DNA from: Streptomyces sp. NBC_01298
GTDB lineage: Bacteria; Actinomycetota; Actinomycetes; Streptomycetales; Streptomycetaceae
Reading direction: 5' to 3'
DNA length: 64,000 nucleotides
Assembly: GCF_035978755.1 (NCBI RefSeq)
Contig: NZ_CP108414.1
Span: forward strand, 7,006,001-7,070,000
Shown: positions 1 through 10,687 of the stretch, piece after piece
How positions within the stretch are numbered: position 1 is the first letter of the stretch
Layout: every line of letters starts with the position of its first letter
Notes under the pieces: generated by a model
What the model was told of the DNA's origin: nothing
What the model saw: only the letters and a program-made list of their open reading frames with translations
Database searches by the model: none
Translations under genes and position numbers: made by a program

Positions 1-1666
1 GGAGCGCGAGCAGCTTCTCGAAGAGCCGGCGGGCCTCGTCGACCCGGCCGATCATCGCCAGGTCGTCGGCCATCCAGAACGAGCACGCCAGGAAGGCCCC
101 CTCGTCGCCCTCCAGACCGTCCACGCCCGCCTCCTCGCCCGAGGTCGGGTAGCGCAGGATGAAACCGTCGGGGGTGGACAGCTCGCGCTGGATCGCCTCG
201 ATGGTGCCGATCACCCGCTTGTCGTCCGGCGGCAGGAAGCCCATCTGCGGGATCAGCAGGAGGGACGCGTCCAGCTCCTTGGACCCGTAGGACTGCGTGA
301 AGGTGTTGCGTTCCTTGTCGTAGCCCTTCTCGCAGACGTCCTGGTGGATCTCGTCGCGCAGCTCCCGCCACCGATCCAGCGGCCCGTCCGCGTCCCCGCT
401 CTCGATCAGCCTGATCGTGCGGTCCACGGCCACCCACGCCATCACCTTCGAGTGCACGAAGTGCCGGCGCGGACCGCGCACCTCCCAGATGCCCTCGTCG
501 GGCTGGTCCCAGTTGGTCTCCAGGTAGCGGATCAGCTTGAGCTGGAGCAGGGAGGCGTAGTCGTTGCGCGCCAGGCCCGTCATGTGGCCCAGGTGCAGGG
601 CCTCGGTGACCTCGCCGTACACGTCGAGCTGGAGCTGGCCGGCGGCGCCGTTGCCGACCCGGACCGGGCCGGAGTTCTCGTAGCCCGGCAGCCAGTCGAG
701 CTCGGTCTCGCCGAGCTCGCGCTCACCGGCGATCCCGTACATGATCTGCAGGTTCTCCGGGTCGCCGGCGACCGCGCGCAGCAGCCAGTCCCGCCAGGCG
801 GAGGCCTCCTCGCGGTAGCCGGTGCGCAGCAGCGAGGACAGGGTGATGGCGGCGTCGCGGAGCCAGGTGTAGCGGTAGTCCCAGTTGCGGCTGCCGCCGA
901 TCTCCTCCGGGAGGGAGGTGGTCGGCGCGGCGACGATGCCGCCCGTGGGGCCGTAGGTGAGCGCCTTGAGGGTGATCAGGGAGCGGATCACGGCCTCCCG
1001 GTAGGGGCCGTGGTACGTGCACTGCTCGACCCAGTCCCGCCAGAACTCGGTGGTGGCCTCCAGGGCCTCCTCGGCCTCGGGCGGCTGCGGCGGCTCCTTG
1101 TGCGAGGGCTGCCAGCTGATGCAGAACGCCTTCCGGTCGCCGGGCCCGACCGTGAAGTCGGAGTACGTGGTCAGGTCCTTGCCGTAGGTCTGCACATCGG
1201 TGTCGAGCCAGACCGAGTCGGGGCCCGCGACGGCCACGGTCCGGTCGTCGACCCGGTGCACCCAGGGCACGACCCGGCCGTAGCTGAAGCGCATGCGGAG
1301 CGCCGAGCGCATGGGGACGCGCCCGCTGATGCCCTCCACGATGCGGATGATCTGCGGTGCGTGGTCCTCGCGGGGCGGCATGAAATCGATCACGCGGACC
1401 GTGCCGCGCGGGGTGTCCCACTCGGATTCCAGGACCAGCGAGTCCCCGCGGTAGCGGCGCCGGGTGGCACGCGGGGCCTCCGTACCGGCCGGGAACGCCG
1501 GGCCGATCCGCCAGAACCCGTGTTCCTCGGTGCCGAGAATGCTCGCGAAGACGGCATGGGAATCGAAGCGTGGCAGGCACAGCCAGTCCACCGCCCCGTC
1601 CCGGCAGACCAATGCCGCGGTCTGCATGTCGCCGATCAGTGCGTAATCCTCGATGCGCCCGGACAC
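1..1666 (-). CDS. Glycoside hydrolase family 15 protein (glucoamylase/trehalase type), 3' end outside window
   Basis: The reverse strand reads without a stop from the left edge to a GTG start (VSGRIEDYALIGDM...), with a GGAG ribosome site about 8 bases upstream. The N-terminal part resembles the family's beta-sandwich domain. The middle holds NWDYRYTWLRDAA, the conserved catalytic-barrel motif of GH15 enzymes, and the visible end (FWMADDLAMIGRVDEA) is typical of the last barrel helices. About 555 residues are visible and family members have roughly 600, so little is missing. Bacterial members cleave alpha-1,4-glucans or trehalose; which one applies here cannot be read from sequence. No signal peptide is seen, so it is probably cytosolic. 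An in-frame-looking ATG seven bases upstream lies in another frame and is not the start. Confidence 0.88.
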   Translation of the reverse strand, partial: MSGRIEDYALIGDMQTAALVCRDGAVDWLCLPRFDSHAVFASILGTEEHGFWRIGPAFPAGTEAPRATRRRYRGDSLVLESEWDTPRGTVRVIDFMPPREDHAPQIIRIVEGISGRVPMRSALRMRFSYGRVVPWVHRVDDRTVAVAGPDSVWLDTDVQTYGKDLTTYSDFTVGPGDRKAFCISWQPSHKEPPQPPEAEEALEATTEFWRDWVEQCTYHGPYREAVIRSLITLKALTYGPTGGIVAAPTTSLPEEIGGSRNWDYRYTWLRDAAITLSSLLRTGYREEASAWRDWLLRAVAGDPENLQIMYGIAGERELGETELDWLPGYENSGPVRVGNGAAGQLQLDVYGEVTEALHLGHMTGLARNDYASLLQLKLIRYLETNWDQPDEGIWEVRGPRRHFVHSKVMAWVAVDRTIRLIESGDADGPLDRWRELRDEIHQDVCEKGYDKERNTFTQSYGSKELDASLLLIPQMGFLPPDDKRVIGTIEAIQRELSTPDGFILRYPTSGEEAGVDGLEGDEGAFLACSFWMADDLAMIGRVDEARRLFEKLLAL

Positions 1667-2206
1667 GTTGCATCTCCAGTCGAACAGCCACGTCCGCCCC
1701 GAAGGGCGCTTGCATTGCGCGATGCCGCGGATTCTCCGGTGATGAGGATGGCCGCGTCCAGCCCATGATTCCGGAACCGGACGGGTTACGCCGTTCGCGG
1801 GGCCGCTCGGCGGGGATGTGATCGAGATCCGAGCAGGACAAGACGGCACCCTAGTGATCCTCGTCAGCTTGGGGACAATGAGGTTCGGCCGAACGGGTGA
1901 GCGTCGGTGATACCGCGGTGACCGACCCCGCGGAGATCGTCCCGGACGGCCCTGGAACACCCCTCGAATGCCTCTCGGATAGCCCTCGGACGCCCCGGGG
2001 GCATCCCGCGGGACGCCCCCGCCGCGCGGCCGGAGGCGGACCGGCCCGGGCGCTGATAGGCTGGTATCCCGTGGACCGGTGGTCTGCCTGTGCAAATCAG
2101 GAGCCCCGAAACCGCAGCTTCGGCGCCCCCTGAGACCCCTTCGGATCGACGGTGGCAGGCGCCGGACGCACCTCACCTCGCGACCCACGGGAGCCCCCTC
2201 TTGGCG
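1667..2206. other. Divergent intergenic region between GH15 gene and pyrG
   Basis: About 540 bases with no credible gene. It must contain promoters for both flanking genes. A near-perfect GC palindrome (GGGGGC arms around CCCGCGGG, one mismatch) lies at 1997-2020. A TAGGCT hexamer at 2057-2062 is a possible -10 for pyrG, but no clear -35 accompanies it. An imperfect hairpin (GGAGCCCCGAA with CTTCGGCGCCCC, two mismatches) at about 2100-2130 lies in the pyrG leader. Confidence 0.4.
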
Positions 2207-3859
<1,653 letters not shown>

Positions 3860-3878
3860 TCGTACGGCACATACCGTA

Positions 3879-3914
3879 GACAGCCGGGGTACGGAGTTCC
3901 GTACCCCGGCTGTC
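3879..3914 (+). terminator. Perfect hairpin after pyrG
   Basis: A 17-bp perfect inverted repeat with a 2-base loop (arms GACAGCCGGGGTACGGA and its complement) lies 20 bases after the pyrG stop. No T-tract follows, as is common for Streptomyces terminators. It separates pyrG from the nudix gene. Confidence 0.75.
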
Positions 3915-3938
3915 GCGCGTTGTGGAGGGCTTCGGGGC

Positions 3939-4580
3939 ATGTCGGGCATGGAGATCAAGGACACGTCGGAATCCTGGGAGACGCTGTCCACCCAGCGGCC
4001 GTTCCAGGGCGCGAAGACGGCGGTTGCTTCCGACGAGGTGCGGATGCCGGACGGGTCCGTGGCCCGCCGCGACTACCAGGTGCATCCCGGGTCGGTGTGC
4101 GTGCTGGCCCTGGACGACGCGGGGCGGGTGCTGGTGCTGAGCCAGTACCGGCACCCGGTGCGGCGGCGGCTGTGGGAGCTCCCGGCGGGGCTGCTGGACG
4201 TCGTGGGGGAGAACCCGCTGCACGGGGCGCAGCGCGAGCTCGCGGAGGAGGCGCACGTCAAGGCCGAGGACTGGCGGGTGCTGGCGGACTTCTACGCGTC
4301 CCCCGGCGGCTCCGACGAGGCCACTCGGATCTTCCTCGCGCGGGGGGTCTCGGAGGCGGACGGCGAGCGCTACGCGGAGTCCGGCTCCGAGGAGGCGGAC
4401 ATGGAGGTGGCGTGGATGCCACTGGCTTCGCTGGTACGGGGTGTGCTGGCGGGCTCGCTGGGCAACCCCGGGCTGGTCACGGGAGTCCTGGCGCTCGCGG
4501 CGGCCCTGTCCACGGACCCGGCCCTGTCCTCCCTCCGCCCGGCGGACGCCCCCTGGCAGGCCCGGCCGTACGAGGCGTAG
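3939..4580 (+). CDS. Nudix hydrolase, ADP-ribose pyrophosphatase type
   Basis: 213 residues. The complete nudix box is visible: G(LLDVV)GE(NPLHGAQ)RELAEEA, followed by SPGGSDE, a motif typical of ADP-ribose pyrophosphatases (NudF/YqkG group). The likely reaction is hydrolysis of ADP-ribose to AMP and ribose 5-phosphate in the cytoplasm. The ATG at 3939 was chosen because GGAGGG lies 9 bases upstream; an in-frame ATG at 3948 is less well placed. The pyrG-nudix order is conserved in actinobacteria, including M. tuberculosis Rv1699-Rv1700. The substrate is inferred from family resemblance. Confidence 0.88.
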   Translation: MSGMEIKDTSESWETLSTQRPFQGAKTAVASDEVRMPDGSVARRDYQVHPGSVCVLALDDAGRVLVLSQYRHPVRRRLWELPAGLLDVVGENPLHGAQRELAEEAHVKAEDWRVLADFYASPGGSDEATRIFLARGVSEADGERYAESGSEEADMEVAWMPLASLVRGVLAGSLGNPGLVTGVLALAAALSTDPALSSLRPADAPWQARPYEA

Positions 4581-5272
4581 CCCTGCGGCGCCGCTGCCGG
4601 GGACGCTGTCCCCGGGGCCCTGCGCCTCAAGCGCCGGCGGGGCTGGGGTTGTGCCGGTGTGGCGCTCGCTGCGGGTGGGGGGTCGGTGCCGGGGGCGGGG
4701 TGGGGTGTCGGCCTGGACTGCATGATTTAGGCGCCCTGCCCCCTACTCCGACAGTGATCCCGAGTAGTGCGCCACACATCACGCTTTACGTCCCGGCCAA
4801 CACCCCACCCCGCCCCCGTCCCCGCCCCGGCCGCAGCCCCCGACCCCGGCCGGGGGGATATTCCAGGCCGCCCGCGCCACTCCAGCCGTCCGGCGTTTGA
4901 GGACCGGGGTCTGGGGCGGAGCCCCAGGGGGTCCGGGCGCAGCCCGGTACCCCTCCCAGCCGGTCCGGCGCTTGAGGACCGGGTCCGGGCAGAGCCCGGG
5001 GAACGGTGGAAGGGCGGGTAGGGGAACTCCGCCCCGCAGGGCCGAGCCACCCGCACCCGCCCACCGGGCCCGCGCCGGGACGGCGGTGGCGAGCACCCCG
5101 CCCGGTCACCGTCGGACGGAGTCCGGCGCAGCGGTGCGAGGGGCGCGTGACGTAGGAGGTAAATGTGCCCATCCGCTGATCCGATCGGGCGATTTGTCCG
5201 CCGCGCTCCACCCTGTTCGTCGCTCTGCGTGAACTACGCTCGCAATCCGAAGGCAGCGAGAGGAGCGGATCC
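4581..5272. other. Gene-free, repeat-rich interval where xerD would be expected
   Basis: About 690 bases without a credible gene. It holds partial copies of the GC-rich dispersed repeat (4604-4640, 4882-4948, 4956-5062) and then the probable promoter region of the downstream NB-ARC gene. In M. tuberculosis the tyrosine recombinase gene xerD (Rv1701) follows the nudix gene. I see no recombinase-like reading frame here on either strand. Confidence 0.6.
4882..5062. repeat. Two adjacent copies of a dispersed intergenic repeat
   Basis: Copy B (4882-4948) and copy C (4956-5062) both begin CCAGCCGtCCGGCGyTTGAGG and continue into short hairpins (for example GTCCGGGCAGAGCCCGG). Copy C matches the reverse complement of the repeat at 26868-26976 over about 100 bases with few differences. 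Part of the element recurs at 10497-10640 and 4604-4640. All copies are intergenic. Confidence 0.8.
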
Positions 5273-7264
5273 GTGACGGATTTCGTCGGGCGGCGGCGTG
5301 AGCTCAAGGAGCTCCGCGAGGACATCGCGCGAACCGGGCTCGACACCCTCTCCGGCCGCAAGGCCAAGTCCCCGCGGGCCCGGGTGCTGCTCGTCGCGGG
5401 GCGCCCGGGCTCCGGCCGGACGGCCCTCGCCGAAGCGCTGGTGCGCGAGATCGCCGAGGACTACCCCGACGGGGTGCTGAGGGTCCGGCTCACCGCCCCC
5501 ACGGGCGAGGGCGTCGCCACGGAGCGTGCCGTCCGCACCCTCCTGGAGGGGCTCGGGCAGCCCACCCCGCCCGGCGCCGGGGAGGACGATCTCAGCTCCG
5601 CCCTGCGCACGGCCCTGGCCGGCCGCCGCATGGTCCTGCTCGTCGACGACGCCTCCGATCCGCACCAGGTGGACGCCCTGCTGCCGGACACCCCCGAGTG
5701 CCTGGTCGTCGTCACCTCGGAGGGCCCCCTGACCGGGATTCCGGATGTCCGGCCCTGCACCCTCGGTGGCCTCGACACCCCCTCGGCCGTCCGCATGCTG
5801 GTCCAGCGCATCGGCGACATCCGTGCGGCGAACGACCCGCGCGCGGCCGAAGCCCTCGCCGAGGAGTGCGGTGGCCAGCCCGCCGCGCTCGCCCTCGCGG
5901 GCGGCTGGCTCGCCGCGCGCCCCAAGGCCTCCGTGGCGGACGTGGGCAAGCAACTGCACGATATGCCCGGCGGGGTCGGCGGCCCGCTCGCCAAGGCCTT
6001 CAGGCTCGTCTACGAATCCCTCCCGCAGCCCGCCCAGCGGACCCTGCGGCTGCTTCCGCTCGCCCCCGCGGGCCTGGTCGACTCCCACGTCGCCTCCGCC
6101 CTGGCCGGCTGCTCCGTCGCCGCCGCGCAGTCGACCCTGGAGGACTTCGCCGCGCTGGGCCTGCTCAGACCCGCCCACGACGGGCTGTACCTGCTGCCCG
6201 GCTGCCTCGCGCCGCTGCTCCAGGCCCTGCTGGAGGCCAAGGAGCGGCCCGCCGAGGTCCAGCTCGCACGGGCCCGGATGCTGGAGCGCACCGTACGGCT
6301 GCTCCTGTCCTGCCGGGCGATGGCGGAGCCGGACGCCGAGGGGCACGACGGGCCCGGCGGCGCCGTCGGGGCGCCGGAGAAGCTCGACGGGGTGCCGCGC
6401 GCGCTCCGCTTCGCCGACCGGCGGGCCGCGGAGACCTGGCTGGACACCCGGCTGCCCGCGCTGCTGGCCGCCGCCTCGCTGGCGGTGGCCGACGGGGAGC
6501 TGGACACCCTGGCGCGCAGGTTCGTGGCGGCGCTGGCGCGGGCCCTGTCCGAGCACCGCGGCACCGCCGGGGCGGCTCCCGAGCTCTACGGGCTGCACCA
6601 GCTCGTGCTGGACGTGGCCGAGCGGCGCGATCTGCACCGGGAACAGGCCGCCGCGCTGCTGAACCTGGCCGATCTGGACGCCGAGACGGGCCGGACGCGG
6701 GAGGCGCTGGACCGGTACCGGGCCGCTTTGGACGCGGGAAAGGCGGCGAACGACCCGTACGCGTCGGGCCGCGCGATGGAATCCGTAGGCGGCGCGCACC
6801 AGGAGCTGGGGGACTGGCACCGGGCCTCCGACTGGTTTGGCCGGGCCCTGTCCCACGCGCTCGCGCGGGGTGAGCGGGCGGACGAGGCTCGGCTGTACGG
6901 ACGGCTGGGGAACGTGCACACGTACGCGGGCCGGTACGGGGACGCGCTGCGGAGCTGGCGGGCGGCCTCGGCCGGCTATCGGAAGCTGGCCGATGTCCCG
7001 GGCCAGGCAAAGGCGTTGAGCGAGATGGCGCGGATCCAGGAGTACGCGGGGCGGCCCGAGGAATCGCTGCACACCTGCCGGGAAGCGGTGGAGCTGGCGC
7101 GCAAGGCCGGGGACCTGCGGCTTCAGGCCGCGCTCCAGGTCCGGCTGGCCGACACGCTGGACCGGCTCGGGGATCCCGCGGCCGCGAGGCTGCACAGGTC
7201 CGCGGCCGACAGATTGCTGGGAGATGACCCGGCGGCCTGCGAAATCCGTAGTGGTTCCGACTGA
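5273..7264 (+). CDS. NB-ARC/TPR (STAND-type) protein without a DNA-binding domain
   Basis: 663 residues. The N-terminus (FVGRRRELKELRE) is the usual entry into an NB-ARC ATPase. The P-loop at residues 43-51 reads GRPGSGRT, with Arg where Lys is canonical. LVVVTSEGP and the GLPLALAL-like segment (GGQPAALALAGGWLA) follow, then a helical region, then C-terminal tetratricopeptide repeats from about residue 440. The architecture matches AfsR/SARP-like STAND regulators but no N-terminal winged helix is present, so it is unlikely to bind DNA by itself. The GTG start has AGAGGAG 7 bases upstream. It stands alone between a repeat-rich gap and ald. Partner and signal are unknown. Confidence 0.75.
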   Translation: MTDFVGRRRELKELREDIARTGLDTLSGRKAKSPRARVLLVAGRPGSGRTALAEALVREIAEDYPDGVLRVRLTAPTGEGVATERAVRTLLEGLGQPTPPGAGEDDLSSALRTALAGRRMVLLVDDASDPHQVDALLPDTPECLVVVTSEGPLTGIPDVRPCTLGGLDTPSAVRMLVQRIGDIRAANDPRAAEALAEECGGQPAALALAGGWLAARPKASVADVGKQLHDMPGGVGGPLAKAFRLVYESLPQPAQRTLRLLPLAPAGLVDSHVASALAGCSVAAAQSTLEDFAALGLLRPAHDGLYLLPGCLAPLLQALLEAKERPAEVQLARARMLERTVRLLLSCRAMAEPDAEGHDGPGGAVGAPEKLDGVPRALRFADRRAAETWLDTRLPALLAAASLAVADGELDTLARRFVAALARALSEHRGTAGAAPELYGLHQLVLDVAERRDLHREQAAALLNLADLDAETGRTREALDRYRAALDAGKAANDPYASGRAMESVGGAHQELGDWHRASDWFGRALSHALARGERADEARLYGRLGNVHTYAGRYGDALRSWRAASAGYRKLADVPGQAKALSEMARIQEYAGRPEESLHTCREAVELARKAGDLRLQAALQVRLADTLDRLGDPAAARLHRSAADRLLGDDPAACEIRSGSD

Positions 7265-7416
7265 GATTATTACTTTGCAAGGCTAGACAGCGGCTCGTCC
7301 TTCATTAGACTGGGTTCACCAGGCCATCCCCTGGGGCATCCCGTTGCGTGTTCTTGTAAACGGGTTTGTATGGAAGTACCCCGAAACATCCCCTGAGCCA
7401 AGGACCGTGAGCCACG

Positions 7417-8532
7417 ATGAAGGTCGGCATCCCCCGCGAGGTCAAGAACAACGAGTTCCGGGTCGCCATCACGCCCGCCGGCGTGCATGAGCTGGTCCGG
7501 GGCGGCCACCAGGTCTTCGTCGAGCAGAACGCCGGTGTGGGCTCCTCGATCACGGACGCGGAGTACGTCTCCGCCGGCGCCGAGATCCTGGGCACCGCCG
7601 ACGAGGTCTGGGCGACGGCCGACCTGCTGCTGAAGGTCAAGGAGCCCATCGCTGAGGAGTACCACCGCCTCCGCAAGGACCAGACCCTCTTCACCTACCT
7701 GCACCTCGCGGCCTCCCGCGAGTGCACGGACGCCCTGCTGGAGTCCGGCACCACCGCCATCGCCTACGAGACGGTCGAGACGGCGAACCGCGCCCTCCCG
7801 CTGCTCGCCCCGATGTCCGAGGTCGCGGGCCGCCTGGCCCCGCAGGTCGGCGCCTACCACCTGATGCGCTCGGTCGGCGGCCGCGGCGTGCTCCCCGGCG
7901 GCGTCCCCGGCACCCACGCCGGCGAGTGCGTGGTCATCGGCGGCGGCGTCTCCGGCTGGAACGCCGTGCAGATCGCCGTCGGCATGGGCTTCCACGTGAC
8001 CCTGCTGGACCGCGACATCAACAAGCTCCGCGAGGCCGACAAGATCTTCGGCACGAAGATCAAGACGATCGTCTCCAACGCCTTCGAGCTGGAGAAGGCC
8101 GTCATCGAGGCCGACCTCGTCATCGGCGCGGTGCTGATCCCGGGTGCGAAGGCCCCGAAGCTGGTCACCAACGAGCTCGTCGCCAAGATGAAGCCCGGAA
8201 GTGTCCTTGTCGACATTGCGATCGACCAGGGCGGCTGCTTCGAGGACTCCCGCGCGACCACGCACGCCGAGCCGACCTTCCAGGTCCACAACTCGGTCTT
8301 CTACTGCGTCGCCAACATGCCGGGTGCGGTGCCGAACACCTCCACCTACGCGCTCACCAACGCCACGCTGCCCTACATCGTGCAGCTCGCGAACCTCGGC
8401 TGGGTCGAGGCGCTGCGTCGTGACCCGGCGCTCGCGCTGGGCCTCAACACCCATGATGGCCAGGTCGTTTACCGCGAGGTCGCCGAGGCCCACGGTCTCG
8501 AGACCCTCGAGCTGAGCACGCTGCTCGGCTGA
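7417..8532 (+). CDS. ald: Alanine dehydrogenase
   Basis: Interconverts L-alanine and pyruvate plus ammonia using NAD. The 371-residue protein has the family's catalytic residues at the expected numbers: Lys75 (VKEP), His96 (YLHLA) and Asp270 (DIAIDQGG). The NAD-binding motif GGGVSG lies near residues 175-180. ATG at 7417 gives the standard N-terminus [10 protein letters not shown]. The 152-base upstream gap is noticeably AT-richer than its surroundings and probably holds the promoter. A 12-bp hairpin follows the gene, so it is likely monocistronic. Confidence 0.97.
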   Translation: MKVGIPREVKNNEFRVAITPAGVHELVRGGHQVFVEQNAGVGSSITDAEYVSAGAEILGTADEVWATADLLLKVKEPIAEEYHRLRKDQTLFTYLHLAASRECTDALLESGTTAIAYETVETANRALPLLAPMSEVAGRLAPQVGAYHLMRSVGGRGVLPGGVPGTHAGECVVIGGGVSGWNAVQIAVGMGFHVTLLDRDINKLREADKIFGTKIKTIVSNAFELEKAVIEADLVIGAVLIPGAKAPKLVTNELVAKMKPGSVLVDIAIDQGGCFEDSRATTHAEPTFQVHNSVFYCVANMPGAVPNTSTYALTNATLPYIVQLANLGWVEALRRDPALALGLNTHDGQVVYREVAEAHGLETLELSTLLG

Positions 8533-8563
8533 GCCGTCAACGACTGACGTCAATCTCACGTAT

Positions 8564-8595
8564 CCGGCCGGACCTTGCTCGCGAGGTCCGGCCGG
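8564..8595 (+). terminator. Hairpin terminator after ald
   Basis: Perfect 12-bp stem CCGGCCGGACCT / AGGTCCGGCCGG with an 8-base loop, 31 bases after the ald stop. It has no T-tract. Confidence 0.7.
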
Positions 8596-8753
8596 AGGCG
8601 TACTCGGGGTAGCCCGCGAGGCCGCTCAACTCGCCTCGAACGTAACCCTTTAACCCTTTCGCACACCCGTGAAACTTCCCGGCGACAGCTCGTGCGCCCT
8701 TGACAGAGTGGTGTTCGGTTGCCGACACATCGCGGCGGGTCCGGCGGATTGTG

Positions 8754-8783
8754 TTGCCGCTGAGTGGTGACACGCCATAGAGT
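8754..8783 (+). promoter_or_regulatory. Candidate promoter for parA
   Basis: TTGCCG, an 18-base spacer and TAGAGT lie 76 bases before the parA start. A second perfect -35 hexamer, TTGACA, sits at 8700-8705 but has no good -10 partner. Both are read by eye only. Confidence 0.4.
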
Positions 8784-8858
8784 CGCCAACCGTCGGCATG
8801 GTGCCACGCTGACCTATCGATAAGTGTCCTGGTCACGTCCGAGGAGGTAAGACGACTT

Positions 8859-10019
8859 GTGAATGAGTCGACATTTGCTCCTGGAGGTGGTCGAGCAGGA
8901 GGGCCTGCGCGGGGCCAGGGTCCTGCCGGAATCGAAGCCGTGGGATCCGTAGCGGTCCGCACCTTCGCAAACCACCAGCACATGACGACGCCCCAAAAGA
9001 GCATGGACGGCCTAGACGTGAACTCCAGGGCCGGCGACCTGAGCGGCGATAAGCCCGTGGGTTTCGCCGACTACGAACAGGTGCCCGAGGGGCATTTCTA
9101 CGACCCCGACGCGGAGTACGAGCCCGACCCCGAGTACGCGGCCACTCTCGCCCCCGACGCTGCCCGCCAGCGCCGTGAGCGGATCGGCCCGACCGGACGG
9201 CCGCTGCCGTACTTCCCGATCCCGGGTCCGCTGACCGACCACGGTCCGGCGACGATCATCGCGATGTGCAACCAGAAGGGCGGCGTGGGCAAGACCACGT
9301 CGACCATCAACCTGGGCGCGGCGCTGGCGGAGTACGGACGACGGGTGCTGCTCGTCGACTTCGACCCGCAGGGCGCGCTGTCGGTCGGCCTCGGGGTCAA
9401 CCCGATGGAACTCGACCTGACGGTCTACAACCTGCTCATGGAGCGGGGCATGTCGGCCGACGAGGTGCTGCTGAAGACGGCGGTCCCCAACATGGACCTG
9501 CTGCCGAGCAACATCGACCTGTCGGCCGCGGAAGTGCAGTTGGTCAGCGAGGTCGCGCGCGAGTCGACGCTGCAGCGGGCCCTGAAGCCCCTGCTGCCCG
9601 ACTACGACTACATCGTGATCGACTGTCAGCCCTCGCTCGGTCTGCTGACCGTGAACGCCCTGACGGCGGCTCACAAGGTCATCGTGCCGCTGGAGTGCGA
9701 GTTCTTCGCGCTGCGCGGTGTGGCGCTGCTGACCGAGACCATCGAGAAGGTGCAGGAGCGGCTCAACCCGGATCTGGAGCTCGACGGCATCCTCGCCACG
9801 ATGTACGACTCCCGCACGGTGCACAGCCGCGAGGTGCTGGCGCGCGTCGTCGAGGCCTTCGACGACCACGTCTACCACACGGTCATCGGCCGTACGGTGC
9901 GGTTCCCGGAGACCACGGTCGCCGGCGAGCCGATCACCACGTACGCGTCCAACTCCGTCGGCGCCGCCGCCTACCGCCAGCTGGCCAGGGAGGTGCTCGC
10001 CCGGTGTCCCGCCGAGTGA
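8859..10019 (+). CDS. parA: ParA/Soj-family ATPase, not linked to parB
   Basis: 386 residues. An N-terminal tail of about 120 residues, acidic and Pro-rich and probably disordered, precedes a complete ParA ATPase. It has the deviant Walker A QKGGVGKTT near residue 140, LVDFDPQG (Walker A') and IDCQPSLGLL (Walker B). The GTG start has GAGGAGG about 10 bases upstream. The position beside scpA/scpB matches the second ParA of actinobacteria (Rv1708 in M. tuberculosis), distinct from the origin-proximal parAB pair. The gene overlaps the small RHH-like gene downstream by 16 bases, so that protein is the likeliest partner in place of ParB. A role in chromosome segregation or condensin loading is inference. 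Confidence 0.9.
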   Translation: MNESTFAPGGGRAGGPARGQGPAGIEAVGSVAVRTFANHQHMTTPQKSMDGLDVNSRAGDLSGDKPVGFADYEQVPEGHFYDPDAEYEPDPEYAATLAPDAARQRRERIGPTGRPLPYFPIPGPLTDHGPATIIAMCNQKGGVGKTTSTINLGAALAEYGRRVLLVDFDPQGALSVGLGVNPMELDLTVYNLLMERGMSADEVLLKTAVPNMDLLPSNIDLSAAEVQLVSEVARESTLQRALKPLLPDYDYIVIDCQPSLGLLTVNALTAAHKVIVPLECEFFALRGVALLTETIEKVQERLNPDLELDGILATMYDSRTVHSREVLARVVEAFDDHVYHTVIGRTVRFPETTVAGEPITTYASNSVGAAAYRQLAREVLARCPAE

Positions 10020-10492
10020 GTCTGCCCGGAGCCGACGAACTGTTCCGTACGACCGGAGGGATGGCGCTGACGTCGTCCTCGCCGTCGTCGCGGGGAGTCG
10101 AGCACGCCGCGTCGGCGGCGGAGGGCACGGCGGGAGAGGGCCGCAGCCGGGAGGCTGGGGCCGGTACGGAGCCGGGCGTCGGCCCGCAGCGGCGTCCGCA
10201 GGAAGGTTCCGGTAACGCCGTCCCCGCCCCCACCCCCGGTCGGGGGAAGGGGCAGGGCCGGGGTGCGAACCGGCGGCCCAGCGGGCGCGAGCGGCACGAC
10301 GAGAAGATCACGGTCTACGTCTCCGCGGAGGAGCTCATGGACCTGGAGCACGCGCGGCTGGTGCTGCGCGGGGAGCACGGGCTCGCGGTCGACCGCGGGC
10401 GGATCGTGCGGGAGGCCGTCGCGGTGGTGCTCGCCGATCTGGAGTCCCGCGGTGACGCGAGCATCCTGGTACGGCGGCTCCGGGGTCGCTGA
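10004..10492 (+). CDS. Small protein with C-terminal ribbon-helix-helix-like domain
   Basis: 162 residues starting at GTG (VSRRVSLPGADELFRTTGG), with GGGAGG 10 bases upstream inside parA. A Gly/Pro/Ala-rich linker of about 70 residues joins this to a highly charged C-terminal block, ERHDEKITVYVSAEELMD..., ending REAVAVVLADLE. The beta strand followed by two helices resembles a ribbon-helix-helix DNA-binding fold. Its overlap with parA implies translational coupling. It may be the DNA-binding partner of the orphan ParA. Function is not established from sequence. Confidence 0.72.
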   Translation: MSRRVSLPGADELFRTTGGMALTSSSPSSRGVEHAASAAEGTAGEGRSREAGAGTEPGVGPQRRPQEGSGNAVPAPTPGRGKGQGRGANRRPSGRERHDEKITVYVSAEELMDLEHARLVLRGEHGLAVDRGRIVREAVAVVLADLESRGDASILVRRLRGR

Positions 10493-10496
10493 TCCC

Positions 10497-10640
10497 GGGG
10501 GCCCCGGTCCTCAGACGCCGGACGGGCTGAAAGGACCCTGGGGCTCCGCCCCGGACCCCGGTCCTCGAACGCCGGAGCGCTGGAATTGCCCGGCCCGGCC
10601 GCCCGGGTCCCCGCTGCTCGCGTGGGAGCCTTGAGGACCG
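10497..10640. repeat. Dispersed intergenic repeat, third location
   Basis: Contains two copies of the core GGTCCTC-(A/G)-(G/A)ACGCCGGA (10505-10528 and 10559-10585) around the hairpin GGGGCTCCGCCCC. This is the same element as at 4882-5062 and 26868-26976. It fills the gap between the RHH-like gene and scpA. Confidence 0.75.
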
Positions 10641-10687
10641 GGCTCCGGCCCTGACCGGCCACTTCCTCCGTACCACCCTGGATCGCG

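Noticed and set aside
4581..5272. Degenerate xerD pseudogene
   Set aside because: I could not find recombinase motifs (such as the HxLRH or final Tyr regions) in any frame; the interval is repeats and promoter sequence.
5234..7195. A 653-codon reverse-strand frame opposite the NB-ARC/TPR gene
   Set aside because: Composition is that of an antisense shadow; the forward frame has FVGRRREL and TPR features and a good ribosome site.
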